A stretch of DNA of 64,000 nt from Dyella sp. GSA-30 (GCF_027924605.1 NZ_AP027042.1:535524-599523), one strand, 5' to 3'; counted from the stretch's first letter, positions 34,783 to 44,047 are shown. The notes: generated by a model not told the origin, from the sequence alone. A program made the numbers and translations.

Positions 34783-35565
34783 TCAATCTGGCTTCGGTGC
34801 CGTCAGCTTGATCTCATAGATAAGCGGCCAGCGTTTGCCGGTGACGAACAAACGATCGTGCGCAACGTCATAGGCGATGCCGTTGAGCACGTCATTACTC
34901 GGATCGATGGTTTCTTCCGGCTTTGGCCCGAGGCCGGTCAGATCGATCCAGCCGACAACCTTGCCGGTGACCGGATCGATGCGCGCAATGCGATGGGTCA
35001 GCCACACATTCGCATACAGCTGGCCTTTCACCCATTCCACTTCGTTGAGATTGCCGAGCGGTTGGCCGTTGGCGGTGACATCGATCTTTCCGGTTTGCTG
35101 CAGCGTCTCCGGATCGAGAATGCGAATGGTCGGCGTGCCGTCGCTCATGAAAATGCGATGGCCATTCTGGGTGAGCGCCCAGCCTTCGCCCGGATAGTCG
35201 AACTGCCCGACCGGCTTGAAACTGTCCAGATCGTAGATAAAGCCGTGGTGCGACTGCCAGGTGAGCTGTATCAGCTTGTTCTTCCAGGCAACGATGCCTT
35301 CGCCATAGTCGGACGTATCGAGATTGGCGCGCTGGATCACTTCGCCGGTCTGCGGATCCACCTTGCGGATGGATGAGTGATGTATCTCGCCGGTAGCCTC
35401 GTAGAAGTAGCCGTTCTGAAAGAACAGACCCTCGGTATAGGCGCCAGTGTCATGCGGATAGGTGTGCACCACCGTGTAGCCGTACACAGGGGTGGCGTCC
35501 TTTGCCTGCAGAAAACAACCGGCACACAGCGCGATAAGGGCGAACAGGGCAATGATTCGTTTCAT
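34783..35565 (-). CDS. Glutaminyl-peptide cyclotransferase (plant/bacterial type)
   Basis: 260 residues from the ATG at 35565 (MKRIIALFALIALCAGC). The signal ends in CAGC, a poor lipobox, so either lipoprotein or free periplasmic. The mature part is a five-bladed beta propeller of the bacterial QC family: YTEGLFFQNGYFYEATG, DTSDYGEGIVAWKNKLIQLTW, FMSDGTPTIRILDPETL, LNEVEWVKGQLYANVW and VLNGIAYDVAHDRLFVTGKRWP with the conserved Glu, Asn and Lys residues. It turns N-terminal Gln of exported proteins into pyroglutamate. Confidence 0.93.
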   Translation of the reverse strand: MKRIIALFALIALCAGCFLQAKDATPVYGYTVVHTYPHDTGAYTEGLFFQNGYFYEATGEIHHSSIRKVDPQTGEVIQRANLDTSDYGEGIVAWKNKLIQLTWQSHHGFIYDLDSFKPVGQFDYPGEGWALTQNGHRIFMSDGTPTIRILDPETLQQTGKIDVTANGQPLGNLNEVEWVKGQLYANVWLTHRIARIDPVTGKVVGWIDLTGLGPKPEETIDPSNDVLNGIAYDVAHDRLFVTGKRWPLIYEIKLTAPKPD

Positions 35566-35696
35566 GTCTCGATAGTCGCACGCAGCTCCTTGGCGGCTAA
35601 CAATACCCATATCGAGGCCGATATCCCACTGATTGTTGGGAGGTTCGTTTCATTGTTCCCGACGATACCGAGGGAAAATCTTGCGATCGGGAAACG

Positions 35697-36215
35697 CTAC
35701 GACCAGCGCAAGGGCCACCGTTTGCCGCCAACGTTATTGACGACCAGGGCAAGCGCCAGCAACAGGCCCACGCCGCACAATACGGGGGTAAACAGGAACA
35801 GCAGGCTTGCCTTGCCGCCCAGCATGATGACGATGGGATTCGCCCCGGCCGGCGGATGCACGGTTCGCGTCAACTCCATCAGGGCGACCACCAGACCAAC
35901 GGCCAGACCCACACTCCAGATACTGCTGCCGGCAAGCCACAGCATGGCCAAGCCCACGGACGCGGTAAGCAGATGGCCGAACACAAGATTGCGTGGTTGC
36001 GCAAACGGGCTCTCGGGTGCGGCGAACAGCAGCACGCAGGATGCGCCAAACGGGGCGATCAGCACGGTCTGATGCAAACCTTGGCCCGCAAGGCCCAGCA
36101 CGACAATTGCTGCCGTACCGCCGATGAGGCCACGTATCGCGAAGTTGAATTTGGGCACGGACACGCTTGCTGCCCCGGGGACCATCGCCCCGGGGTTCTT
36201 GTTGATTTCCGTCAT
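35697..36215 (-). CDS. HPP-family membrane protein
   Basis: 172 residues with four transmembrane helices and the signature TRTVHPPAGANPIV after the third. HPP proteins are small integral membrane proteins; plant and cyanobacterial members are reported to carry nitrite. It begins 15 bp after the formate dehydrogenase stop, so the two form one transcript. A role in moving formate or another small anion would fit but is inference. Confidence 0.9.
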   Translation of the reverse strand: MTEINKNPGAMVPGAASVSVPKFNFAIRGLIGGTAAIVVLGLAGQGLHQTVLIAPFGASCVLLFAAPESPFAQPRNLVFGHLLTASVGLAMLWLAGSSIWSVGLAVGLVVALMELTRTVHPPAGANPIVIMLGGKASLLFLFTPVLCGVGLLLALALVVNNVGGKRWPLRWS

Positions 36216-36230
36216 GCGTGCGACAGCCGC

Positions 36231-37391
36231 TCAGGTGAGTTTGTAGGAGGCGGCGCCGGTGCCGGCGAGATTACCGCCGTCGACGATCAGGTACTCCGGG
36301 CGAATCGGCTTCTTCTCGAAGAAGTTCTGCAGGATTTCCAGCGTGCCTGCTGCGTAACGCGCCTGAGCGGAGAGCGAGGTGCCCGATACGTGCGGTGTCA
36401 TGCCCTGATTGGGCATGCGGCGCCACGGGTGGTCGATCGGTGCCGGCTGCGGAAACCAGACATCACCGGCATAGCCGGCCAACTGGCCGGACTCCAGCGC
36501 GCGCACCACCGCATCGCGATCGCACAAAGCACCTCGCGCGGTATTGATGAGATACGCGCCACGCTTGACCAGGGCGAACATCTTGTCGTCGAACATGCCC
36601 TGCGTGGACGGATACAGTGGCGTCTGAAGGTTGATCACGTCGCAAACCTTGACCAACGACTCGGGTGTCTCGTGGAAGGTCGCATTCAGCTCCTTCTCGA
36701 TCTCCGGCGAAAGGCGGTGCGGATCGTAGTAATGCAGGTGTACGTCGAAGGGTTTCATGCGGCGCAATACGGCCAGACCAATACGCCCGGCAGCGATCGT
36801 GCCGAAATGCATGCCTTCGACGTCGTAGCTGCGGCTGACGCAATCGGCAATATTCCAGCCGCCGTTGTTGGCGATCTGGTGAGATGGCAGGTAGTTGCGG
36901 ACCAGGGACAGCACCATCATCACCACATGCTCGGCAACGCTGATGCTGTTGGAGAACGTGACTTCGGCGACGGTGAGACCATGTTCGGAGGCCGCCTTCA
37001 GGTCCACGTGGTCCGAACCGATGCCGGCGGTAATGGCGAGCTTGAGGTTCTTGGCCTTGGCGATACGCTCGGCGGTCAGGTAGGCCGGCCAGAACGGCTG
37101 CGATATGACGACATCAGCGGTCGGCAGGTGCTTGTCCAGCACCGAATCGGCACCCTCCTTGTCGCTGGTCACGATCAGTTCGTGGCCGTTGGCTTCCAGA
37201 TACTTTCTGAGGCCCAGTTCGCCCGACACGCAGCCGATCAGTTCGCCGGGCTTGAAGCCGAGTTCGCCGGCGGGCGAAGGCACCGTCTGGCCATTGGGAT
37301 AGCCCTTGATGACAGGAACATCATCGCGCGCATAAGCCGGCGGATAGCCGGTAACCGGATCGGGATACAGGACGCAAAGAACCTTGGCCAT
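36231..37391 (-). CDS. fdh: NAD-dependent formate dehydrogenase
   Basis: 386 residues, collinear with the Pseudomonas sp. 101 enzyme as I remember it, lacking only its C-terminal extension. It oxidises formate to CO2 with NAD+. Catalytic residues appear intact: Asn in FSNSISVAEH, Arg in NTARG, Gln in WFPQPAP, His in MTPHVSGT; the coenzyme motif is AAGRIG and the NAD-selecting Asp in HYYDPHR. A difference is LQTPLYPST where the Pseudomonas enzyme has LNCPLHPET. Followed by the HPP gene; preceded by LysR on the same strand. Confidence 0.95.
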   Translation of the reverse strand: MAKVLCVLYPDPVTGYPPAYARDDVPVIKGYPNGQTVPSPAGELGFKPGELIGCVSGELGLRKYLEANGHELIVTSDKEGADSVLDKHLPTADVVISQPFWPAYLTAERIAKAKNLKLAITAGIGSDHVDLKAASEHGLTVAEVTFSNSISVAEHVVMMVLSLVRNYLPSHQIANNGGWNIADCVSRSYDVEGMHFGTIAAGRIGLAVLRRMKPFDVHLHYYDPHRLSPEIEKELNATFHETPESLVKVCDVINLQTPLYPSTQGMFDDKMFALVKRGAYLINTARGALCDRDAVVRALESGQLAGYAGDVWFPQPAPIDHPWRRMPNQGMTPHVSGTSLSAQARYAAGTLEILQNFFEKKPIRPEYLIVDGGNLAGTGAASYKLT

Positions 37392-37491
37392 GAAACACTC
37401 CAGTGGTGGGTTAATGACGTGGTAGCCACGTTGCCCCAGCAGTCTGGATGCGCGTCTTCGACGACGGCCAATCGTTTGTCGGTATGCCGTG

Positions 37492-37506
37492 ATAAGCGTT
37501 ACTTAT
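37492..37506. promoter_or_regulatory. LysR-type box upstream of formate dehydrogenase
   Basis: ATAAGCGTTACTTAT, 5-bp arms spaced by 5, containing a T-N11-A core. It sits 100 bp before the formate dehydrogenase start, the usual recognition-site distance, and just after the end of the LysR gene. Confidence 0.55.
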
Positions 37507-37535
37507 CTAGCCATGGCGCGGTGCAGCAGTTCTAC

Positions 37536-38465
37536 TCAAGAGGCGAGCCAGGGGGCAGGCCTTTCAAGCACACCATCCAATCGTCCTTGCAAGTCCAGCT
37601 GCGGGGTCATATCCCACGCAGCGCCGACGACGGCGGGCGGTGTCTCCTGGCGCAGCCGCAACAAACTCATGGCAGATAGTTGCTGCGGTTCGAGCGGACG
37701 GATATTGATGCCGCTCGCCAGGAAGTAATCCGGCAGAGCACTGACTGGCGCGATGCTGCAAACCTCGCCTGTACGCACCTCTTCGTAAAGCACGCTCAAG
37801 GTATTGGTCTCGACCACGACGTTGGGCGCAACGCCTGCTTGCAGGAGTGCCGCGTCGACGATCTTGCGGTTCTGCATCTCGTGATTGAACAGGCACAGCG
37901 GAAGACGGGCAGCCTCCGCCCAGCTGTAAGAAGACTTGTTGGGCAGGCCGGCCTGGTCGCTGGACAACAGGACGAACCGCTCCGAATACAGCACGATGCC
38001 TTCTATGGCCGCATCGGAGCCATCCGCATAGGCAATGCCGAGATGAATTTCCTTGTTCTTCAAACGATGAAAAATATCGCGCGTGCTCAAGGAAAACACT
38101 TCCAGCGTAAGCTTCGGGATCGCACGGCGATATTCACTGGCCAGCATGGACACGGCGCGCAACGCCGAGGGCACGGTACCAATAGCCAGATGACCGCCGG
38201 CGACTAATTGCGCAAGCGCGGCTTCCTGGCGAAGGCCCTCCAGTGAGGCCAGCGTCTGCCGTGCCCACACCAGCACCCGCTCGCCCTCCGGCGTGAAACC
38301 CTGAAAACGACGATCGCGGAGAATGATCATGATCCCCAGCTCGCGTTCGAGCTGACGGATACCGGCCGACAATGCCGGCTGGGACACCCAGCAGCTTTCG
38401 GCGGCGTGCGCGAAATGCTTGTGTTCGGCTAGCGCGACGAGATAGTGGAGTTGCCTGACGAACAT
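37536..38465 (-). CDS. LysR-family regulator, likely of formate dehydrogenase
   Basis: 309 residues. Winged HTH at ~1-60 (LHYLVALAEHKHFAHAAESCWVSQPALSAGIRQLERELG) and an effector-binding domain (LAIGTVPSALRAVSML, VCSIAPVSALPDYF). LysR genes in this place next to NAD-dependent formate dehydrogenase are frequent in proteobacteria. It is transcribed toward the fdh gene, with a LysR-type box in the 144-bp gap. Confidence 0.92.
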   Translation of the reverse strand: MFVRQLHYLVALAEHKHFAHAAESCWVSQPALSAGIRQLERELGIMIILRDRRFQGFTPEGERVLVWARQTLASLEGLRQEAALAQLVAGGHLAIGTVPSALRAVSMLASEYRRAIPKLTLEVFSLSTRDIFHRLKNKEIHLGIAYADGSDAAIEGIVLYSERFVLLSSDQAGLPNKSSYSWAEAARLPLCLFNHEMQNRKIVDAALLQAGVAPNVVVETNTLSVLYEEVRTGEVCSIAPVSALPDYFLASGINIRPLEPQQLSAMSLLRLRQETPPAVVGAAWDMTPQLDLQGRLDGVLERPAPWLAS

Positions 38466-38643
38466 GGGATTCTCTGGCTGGGCGGGACGGTTACGATTCG
38501 AGAAACTTGCCAGGTGCTCGCAGGAGCGGTTTCAGCAGCGACCGGCGGTTGCGTCATGGCTTGTCGCGACTAACGGCAACCTCTCCTACTGGTCACCATC
38601 ATGAACCTATAACCTTTTCAGAGAACCCGTCAACGGAGACATC

Positions 38644-39069
38644 ATGAGCGACCTCATCGAAGGCGGCTGCCTGTGCGGCGCCATCCGTTATCGTGCTACG
38701 AGTGCGCCGATCGCGGCGACGCTCTGCCACTGCAAAAGCTGCCGCCTTGCGACCGGAGCACCCTCTGTCGCATGGGCCGTTTTCCGGAAGGAGGATTTCG
38801 TCTTTGTCTCGGGGCAGCCCAAGGAGTTTTCGTCATCGCCCGATGTGGTGCGTAGCTTCTGCGATACGTGCGGAACGCCATTGACCTACCGACGTCCCTC
38901 AAAAGCAAACACGATCGACGTCACCGCGGCCACGCTCGATGCAGCCGGTGACTTTGCGCCCGCCAAGGAAATCTGGGTGGAAGAGAAACTCGCCTGGGAA
39001 TGCCTGAACGATCGCATGCCTCACTACGCAAGGAGCAGCGTGGGGGCGACTCCTATCGTTTCGCCATAG
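38644..39069 (+). CDS. GFA-family (glutathione-dependent formaldehyde-activating-like) protein
   Basis: 141 residues. Zinc-binding pattern GGCLCGAIRY (Cys 9, 11), CHCKSCRLATGAP (Cys ~28, 30, 33) and FCDTCGTPLTY (Cys ~77, 80), as in the GFA/CENP-V fold. True formaldehyde activation is established for few members. Its place next to formate dehydrogenase, the last step of formaldehyde oxidation, makes a C1-detoxification role worth considering. A GGAGA ribosome site precedes the ATG. Confidence 0.9.
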   Translation: MSDLIEGGCLCGAIRYRATSAPIAATLCHCKSCRLATGAPSVAWAVFRKEDFVFVSGQPKEFSSSPDVVRSFCDTCGTPLTYRRPSKANTIDVTAATLDAAGDFAPAKEIWVEEKLAWECLNDRMPHYARSSVGATPIVSP

Positions 39070-39213
39070 GACTTCTTGCGGCAACCTTTCGGACCGCCTA
39101 AGAGAAAAGAAAGAGACAGCGAGGATAGTAGCCAACGTTCGGATAGAACATCACATCGACGGGACGTCGTTTTCTTTGCCGGCAAAGCCATTTGCCCAAC
39201 CGCGACGGCTGCC

Positions 39214-40785
39214 ATGAATCCAGGTAACACAAGCTTTACTCCGTCGAGCACCGACAGCCGCGTCCTGCTCACGTTGCTTGGGCTCTATTCGTTCGTTATT
39301 TTTCCGATCTTGCGCGCAGATCAGTACTACAACGACGACCTGAAGCGAGCACTCGTCGGCCATGGCTCGTGGGATGCTACCGGGCGACCTCTCACTACGT
39401 TGTTGATGAGGATGCTGCAGGCCTACGACCCTGCCATGGTCGATATCTCGCCGTTGACGCAAATGGGGGCGGTCCTCATTCTCGCGTGGACTGGTGTCCT
39501 CATCGCACGACGCTACGTCTTCGCCTCGCCCTGGATCGCGGCGCTGGCCGCTTTCCCGCTCGGGGCGCAGCCTTTCTTTCTGGAGAACCTGTCCTACAAG
39601 TTCGATGCCTTGAGCATGAGCCTGGCGATATTCTTTGCGCTGCTCCCCATCGTCATGCTTGGACAGTCGCGCCAACGATGGTGGCTGGGTATCGCATCGA
39701 TTTTCGTCAGCCTGGACTTCTATCAGGCCGCCACCAATGCGTATCTGGTTTTTGTCATCCTTGATGTGTTGCTCGGACAGCTTGAAGGAAAAACTCCGCG
39801 GCAGCTTATCCGACAGTTTGCATCACGGGCACTTCAGGCAGGCCTGGCGATGCTCTTGTATCAGCTCATCATTGGGGTTCATATCAATGGCTGGGTAAGG
39901 ATGCACAGCGAGAAGATTCACAGCTTGCAACAGCTGCCCCTGGTTGCCTCGAACTTCGTCGATTTTTATACCTACGTTGCTGCGAGCTTCAGTGAGCAAT
40001 GGCAGCTCTATTTCTCGCCGATTCTTCTTTCCATGCTGGCGCTTCCGGCAATCGTCAGTGTTCGCTATGCGCTCCGCGTCGATGTTGCGACGGCCCGGAT
40101 AAGAGTGGCCCTCTTTGCGGCCGGCCTGCTTACACCCCTCGCCGCACTTGCATGCGCGCTTGGACCCATGTTGATCCTGGAGAAACCACTCTTTGTGCCG
40201 CGCGTGCTGATCGGCTTCGGTGCACTGTTGGCGGCCGGTCTGATACTGGCGCAGGCCGCATTGCGGCAATGGCGTGTTTCGGACAAGTGGGCGTTGGCCG
40301 TCGGAGGCATTCTTGCCCTTGGCATGTGCGTCATAGCCAGCGCATATGGCAACGCATTGCGTGAGCAAAAGAACTATGAAACGCGTATCGCCGCCCATCT
40401 GGCGGACGACCTTGCCGGCCTGAAGGGTGATGGCATTATCGATACTTTCATGCTGGATGGGTCGGCGGGATACTCACCGGTTACCGCGCATGTCGCCAGT
40501 CAGTTCCCCATCATCTATCAGCTGATCTCCCCGTATCTTTCTGCCGAAGATCGCTTCCACTCGCATGCGTTTCTCAGCTACTACGTTTCGGGCGTGACGG
40601 ATATGCGAGTCGACGAGAGTCCGGCGAACCTTTTGCTGATCTCGCGCATGCTGGCGCAAACCTGCACCGTACCGGCGTCATACATTACCGGCGCCTATCG
40701 CGTGCATGTGATTGTCCGCACCGCGGTGGTGACATTTAGCCAGGCCGCCCCCGAACGCTGTGACGTGGCGACCGCGCACCCCTAG
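39214..40785 (+). CDS. GtrII-type membrane glucosyltransferase
   Basis: 523 residues from the ATG at 39214 (MNPGNTSFTPSSTDSRVLL); the open frame extends 46 residues upstream from a TTG without membrane character. About ten transmembrane helices. The first loop has DQYYNDDLKRALVGHGSWDATGRPLT-like content (Asp-Asp, then GR), typical of Glucos_trans_II (GtrII), which decorates O-antigen with glucose from a lipid carrier. No GtrA/GtrB genes are adjacent. Its 3' end overlaps the convergent Gfo/Idh gene by 4 bp. Confidence 0.82.
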   Translation: MNPGNTSFTPSSTDSRVLLTLLGLYSFVIFPILRADQYYNDDLKRALVGHGSWDATGRPLTTLLMRMLQAYDPAMVDISPLTQMGAVLILAWTGVLIARRYVFASPWIAALAAFPLGAQPFFLENLSYKFDALSMSLAIFFALLPIVMLGQSRQRWWLGIASIFVSLDFYQAATNAYLVFVILDVLLGQLEGKTPRQLIRQFASRALQAGLAMLLYQLIIGVHINGWVRMHSEKIHSLQQLPLVASNFVDFYTYVAASFSEQWQLYFSPILLSMLALPAIVSVRYALRVDVATARIRVALFAAGLLTPLAALACALGPMLILEKPLFVPRVLIGFGALLAAGLILAQAALRQWRVSDKWALAVGGILALGMCVIASAYGNALREQKNYETRIAAHLADDLAGLKGDGIIDTFMLDGSAGYSPVTAHVASQFPIIYQLISPYLSAEDRFHSHAFLSYYVSGVTDMRVDESPANLLLISRMLAQTCTVPASYITGAYRVHVIVRTAVVTFSQAAPERCDVATAHP

Positions 40786-41846
40786 GCGAACCATGCTCGA
40801 CGCTCCTGCTCGGACAACGACAGCGCGACAGCTTGACCGCTGGCGGACGACTCCATGGCGGCTTCGAGCACCGCCATCACGGTAATCGCCTGTGCGGCAG
40901 TAACGGGATTGGCGCCTGTGCCAAGCACCGCATCGCGCAAGGCGATGTAGTACTGACGTTGATCGCCCAAGGGCGCAGGCAACGTTGTCACCTTGCCTTC
41001 GCCGTCGTAGATCAAGAGAGGATCGGGGTCTTCGCCCCAGCCTGCGCTGCCTGGGTGCACACCGGCGAGCAGCTGGGCTTCCTGCCAGTCGGCGTGTGTC
41101 TTGACCAGGCTGGCTTGCGTGCCGTGTAGCGTGAAACGCGCGCTACCGCCGGCCACCAGCATGCTGGCATGCACAATGACGCGGCGCGTACCGTACATCA
41201 GCACGACATGCGCCCAGTCGGTTACTTCGCCACCATCACGTTGTATGGCCAGACTTGCCAGTACCCGATCGGGCAGGCCGAACAGCAGCAGTGCCTGATC
41301 GATCAGATGAGGCCCCAGATCGTACCAAAGGCCGCTGCCCGCGCCGGGCTGCTCGCGCCAGCGCACGCGCACTTGCGGACGGAAGCGGTCGATATGCGAC
41401 TCGAAGTGCTTCACCTCACCCAGCACACCGCTTGCCATTGCCTGCTGCACACCCAGAAAATCGCTATCCCAGCGGCGGTTCTGAAATACCGACAACAGCC
41501 TGCCTTGCCACTCCGCCACCGCCGCCAGTTCGCGCGCCTGCGCTAGATCGAGCGCGAAAGGCTTGTCCACGACAACATGCTTGCCCGCTTCCAAGGCGGT
41601 GCGCGCCAAGGGAGCATGCGTATCGTTGGGCGAGGCAATCACCACCAGGGATATGCTCGGGTCCGCGATAACAGCGTTCACGTCAGCTACGACAGCCATC
41701 TGCGGCAAGTCCGCATGCACCTTGGCCGCATCGCGCGATACCACAGTGGCGAGTTCCAGGCCGGGTACGCTACGGATCAGCGGCGCATGAAAGGTCTTGC
41801 CGGCGTAGCCGTAGCCGATCAGGGCTGCGCGTATGGGGGAGTGCAT
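40782..41846 (-). CDS. Gfo/Idh/MocA-family oxidoreductase
   Basis: 354 residues from the ATG at 41846 (MHSPIRAALIGYGYAGKTFH). N-terminal Rossmann domain with IGYGYAGKTFHAP, then VVIASPNDTHAPLA and the HVVVDKPFALDL motif containing the family Lys; C-terminal alpha/beta domain with GSGLWYDLGPHLIDQALLLF. It is close to E. coli YdgJ-type proteins. NAD(P)-dependent oxidation of a sugar-like substrate is the expected chemistry. Confidence 0.92.
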   Translation of the reverse strand: MHSPIRAALIGYGYAGKTFHAPLIRSVPGLELATVVSRDAAKVHADLPQMAVVADVNAVIADPSISLVVIASPNDTHAPLARTALEAGKHVVVDKPFALDLAQARELAAVAEWQGRLLSVFQNRRWDSDFLGVQQAMASGVLGEVKHFESHIDRFRPQVRVRWREQPGAGSGLWYDLGPHLIDQALLLFGLPDRVLASLAIQRDGGEVTDWAHVVLMYGTRRVIVHASMLVAGGSARFTLHGTQASLVKTHADWQEAQLLAGVHPGSAGWGEDPDPLLIYDGEGKVTTLPAPLGDQRQYYIALRDAVLGTGANPVTAAQAITVMAVLEAAMESSASGQAVALSLSEQERRAWFA

Positions 41847-41897
41847 GGGTGGTGCTCGGCTGTAACTATCGATGGGTATCTGATGGTAGAGCACAAA

Positions 41898-42038
41898 GCC
41901 CCCCTCACCCCAACCCTCTCCCCCGGCAAAGCCAGGAGAGAGGGAGCCAAGTTGCACAAGAACGAAGTAATCAGGCTTACCTCAGTCGCCCCCCTCTCCC
42001 CTGGCTTTGCCGGGGGAGAGGGTTGGGGTGAGGGGGGC
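41898..42038. repeat. Long perfect inverted repeat, family C copy 1
   Basis: Two 38-bp arms at 41898-41935 and 42001-42038 are exact complements (core GAGAGGGTTGGGGTGAGG, with GGCAAAGCC at the inner end), separated by 65 bp. It lies between the bufC stop (42048) and the next same-strand gene and could terminate the bufferin operon. A single-hairpin version is at 54809. Confidence 0.9.
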
Positions 42039-42047
42039 TCTTGCGCT

Positions 42048-42800
42048 CTACTCACTCCCGACACCCACGACAATTCCACCAGCAATCCAGTCGGCCAGAA
42101 AGGTGCCAGCTTTGGCGATTCCCGCCTCTTCACCCAACTGCTCGACCATCGCATCACATAGCGCACTGAAGCGCGCATCATCGCGCAGCAACAGCAAGGC
42201 GGCATGCTCTGCGCTATCGATCGACTTGATTCGACACGTGAACCCGTTGCGCCACACGATCAAGCCGCCAGGCGCGTCGAGCATCTCGCTGTCCGGTGCC
42301 GCAATGCCATCCTCCAGCGCCGACCAGATGTCGTTCGCGTTCGTCGACATGGCGCACTGACGCAAGCTGGGACTAAGCGACAAGCGGGCGGTATCCCAAT
42401 CGACCTCATGCCACGCCTCGCCGGATAGATGTGGCGCATCGGCGGCAACGAACGATTCGGAAAGCGCCCATTCGATCCATGCCAACTCATGCACATCGGG
42501 ATTGCGCGGAAACACCGACTTCAAGGTATCCCCAAAGTCGATGCCATAGGCGTCCAGTGTCCAGGCATGGGGTGGGTGGCTGTCGATGTGGGCAATGGCC
42601 GCCTTCAGGAAGAGCTCGTCACCTAACCATGCATGCAGTTGCGGAAAGCTTGCTTCAAGACAGCCGACAAGCTGCGCGCGATAGTTGTTCTGGTAAACAG
42701 TCAGACCCGTTGCGGCGCTCTTGCCCAGGCGCTCTTGTGTATCGGCGGCAGAATTGACCAGCCATGCGCGCAGATCCCGCTGCATGTCGATCAGGTTCAT
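42048..42800 (-). CDS. bufC: BufC-type DUF2063 protein (peptide-modification partner)
   Basis: 250 residues. N-terminal DUF2063 domain (~5-95: LTVYQNNYRAQLVGCLEASFPQLHAWLG, HIDSHPPHAWTLDAYG) is the precursor-binding partner of MNIO maturases. The C-terminal half (~110-245) is a winged-helix-like DUF. Its start overlaps the maturase stop (ATGA, 42797-42800), the usual coupling in bufferin operons. It is the last gene of the operon before a long hairpin. Confidence 0.9.
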   Translation of the reverse strand: MNLIDMQRDLRAWLVNSAADTQERLGKSAATGLTVYQNNYRAQLVGCLEASFPQLHAWLGDELFLKAAIAHIDSHPPHAWTLDAYGIDFGDTLKSVFPRNPDVHELAWIEWALSESFVAADAPHLSGEAWHEVDWDTARLSLSPSLRQCAMSTNANDIWSALEDGIAAPDSEMLDAPGGLIVWRNGFTCRIKSIDSAEHAALLLLRDDARFSALCDAMVEQLGEEAGIAKAGTFLADWIAGGIVVGVGSE

Positions 42801-43654
42801 GCGGCCTCCCGCAGGCCACGCTGGCGACGGCCGATCTCGCGCGCCGTACCGAGCTCGTCGAGCAATTCAGCCAATGGCGGAATCGCATCGTCGCGCTCGA
42901 TCATCGTCGCCACCGGGCCAAGCATGGATGACGCCATGGCATACAGATCCCACACGTCTGCGCACACCGGCTGGTCGTGCGTATCGATCAAGATACCAGG
43001 GCCTTGCGTGTGGCCGGCCAGATGCACCTGGCGTACGCGGTCTGCAGGTATGCCGCGCAGATAGTCATGCGCATCCAGGCCATGATTGCTCGCGCTGACA
43101 AAAATATTGTTGATGTCCAGCAGCAGTCCGCAGCCCGTGCGACGAGACATTTCGCCTAGAAACTCCCACTCGCTCATCGACGCGCCATCGAATGCGATGT
43201 AGCTCGACGGGTTCTCGAACAGCATCGACCTGCCCAGAACGTCTTGCGCCAGGTTGATGTTGCGGCAGACTATTTCCAACGCTTCCTCCGTATACGGCAG
43301 AGGCAAAAGATCGTGCGAGTTGAAGCGATCGATACGCGACCAGCTCAGATGGTCGGAAACGAACAGCGGATCGATCTCGTTCGCCAGCTGGCGCAAACGA
43401 TTCAGATAGGTCCGATCGAGACCGTCGGCAGAGCCGATCGACATGGATACGCCGTGCAGCGCTACCGGATGAAGTTCGCGCACCTGCCGCAGAATGTGCC
43501 GGGGCTGGCCGCCATCCACCATGAAGTTTTCAGAAATCACTTCGACAAAGTCGACTGGCACGTCGGTGTCGAGAAAGTCGCGGTAGTGTTCTTTGCGCAA
43601 GCCCAGGCCGTAACCGGAGAACGTTGGCGGTGGTGTGAACATGGTGGCTCCCAA
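42797..43654 (-). CDS. bufB: MNIO (DUF692) bufferin maturase
   Basis: 285 residues (an ATG four codons in, at 43642, is also possible). TIM-barrel multinuclear non-heme iron-dependent oxidase: GLGLRKEHYRDF, VEVISENFM, LHGVSMSIG, SDHLSW, LFENPSSY, LLLDINNIFVSASNHGLDA and HLAGHTQ carry the His/Asp/Glu iron ligands of the family. It modifies cysteines of precursor peptides, in bufferins to oxazole-thioamide-type or thiooxazole rings that bind copper. It lies between the six-Cys precursor gene and bufC. Confidence 0.93.
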   Translation of the reverse strand: MGATMFTPPPTFSGYGLGLRKEHYRDFLDTDVPVDFVEVISENFMVDGGQPRHILRQVRELHPVALHGVSMSIGSADGLDRTYLNRLRQLANEIDPLFVSDHLSWSRIDRFNSHDLLPLPYTEEALEIVCRNINLAQDVLGRSMLFENPSSYIAFDGASMSEWEFLGEMSRRTGCGLLLDINNIFVSASNHGLDAHDYLRGIPADRVRQVHLAGHTQGPGILIDTHDQPVCADVWDLYAMASSMLGPVATMIERDDAIPPLAELLDELGTAREIGRRQRGLREAA

Positions 43655-43697
43655 CAGGTCAACAGAGGCGGGCCCGGAGTGCGAGCCCGCCGTGTGA

Positions 43698-43976
43698 TTA
43701 CTTCGGCTCGGTCAGCGTGCCGCCGGCGGCCAGACAGTCGGTCTTGGTCTTGACGATCACGCCCTGCCCCTTGCAGGTGTTCAGACCCTTGCAATCGTTC
43801 TTGGCCGTGGCGCAGAGGCTGGTGCCCTTGCAGGTGTTGACGCCGTAGCAGCGGCCCAGTTCTTCTTTCGGCGCGGTCTTTTGATCGGCGGCGCTGGCGA
43901 TGGAACTGATCGATGCCGCGAAGGCAAAGAGTGCGGCTGCGGCGGCAAAGCCGGTGCGGGTCTTGGTAGCGATCAT
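43698..43976 (-). CDS. bufA2: BufA2-type bufferin precursor, six Cys
   Basis: 92 residues. Signal peptide ~1-29 (AAAAALFAFAASISSIASA). The core has Cys43, 49, 55, 62, 68 and 81 in the repeated pattern CYGVNTCKGTSLC and CKGLNTCKGQG, matching the BufA2 group as I know it. It is exported and should bind copper in the periplasm after modification by the MNIO enzyme encoded 43 bp downstream. Confidence 0.9.
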   Translation of the reverse strand: MIATKTRTGFAAAAALFAFAASISSIASAADQKTAPKEELGRCYGVNTCKGTSLCATAKNDCKGLNTCKGQGVIVKTKTDCLAAGGTLTEPK

Positions 43977-44047
43977 GGTGATGTTCTCCGTGGAATGTGG
44001 CCCGGATGGACCTTGAGTAGTGGATGGTTGGTTGTGGTGGTGCCGAC

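Noticed and set aside
35856-37679. 607-codon plus-strand open frame
   Set aside because: It runs antisense through the HPP and formate dehydrogenase genes; its translation is Arg/His-rich without domain features.
41898-42038. Terminal inverted repeats of an insertion sequence
   Set aside because: Only 65 bp lies between the arms, and no transposase gene or target duplication is visible.
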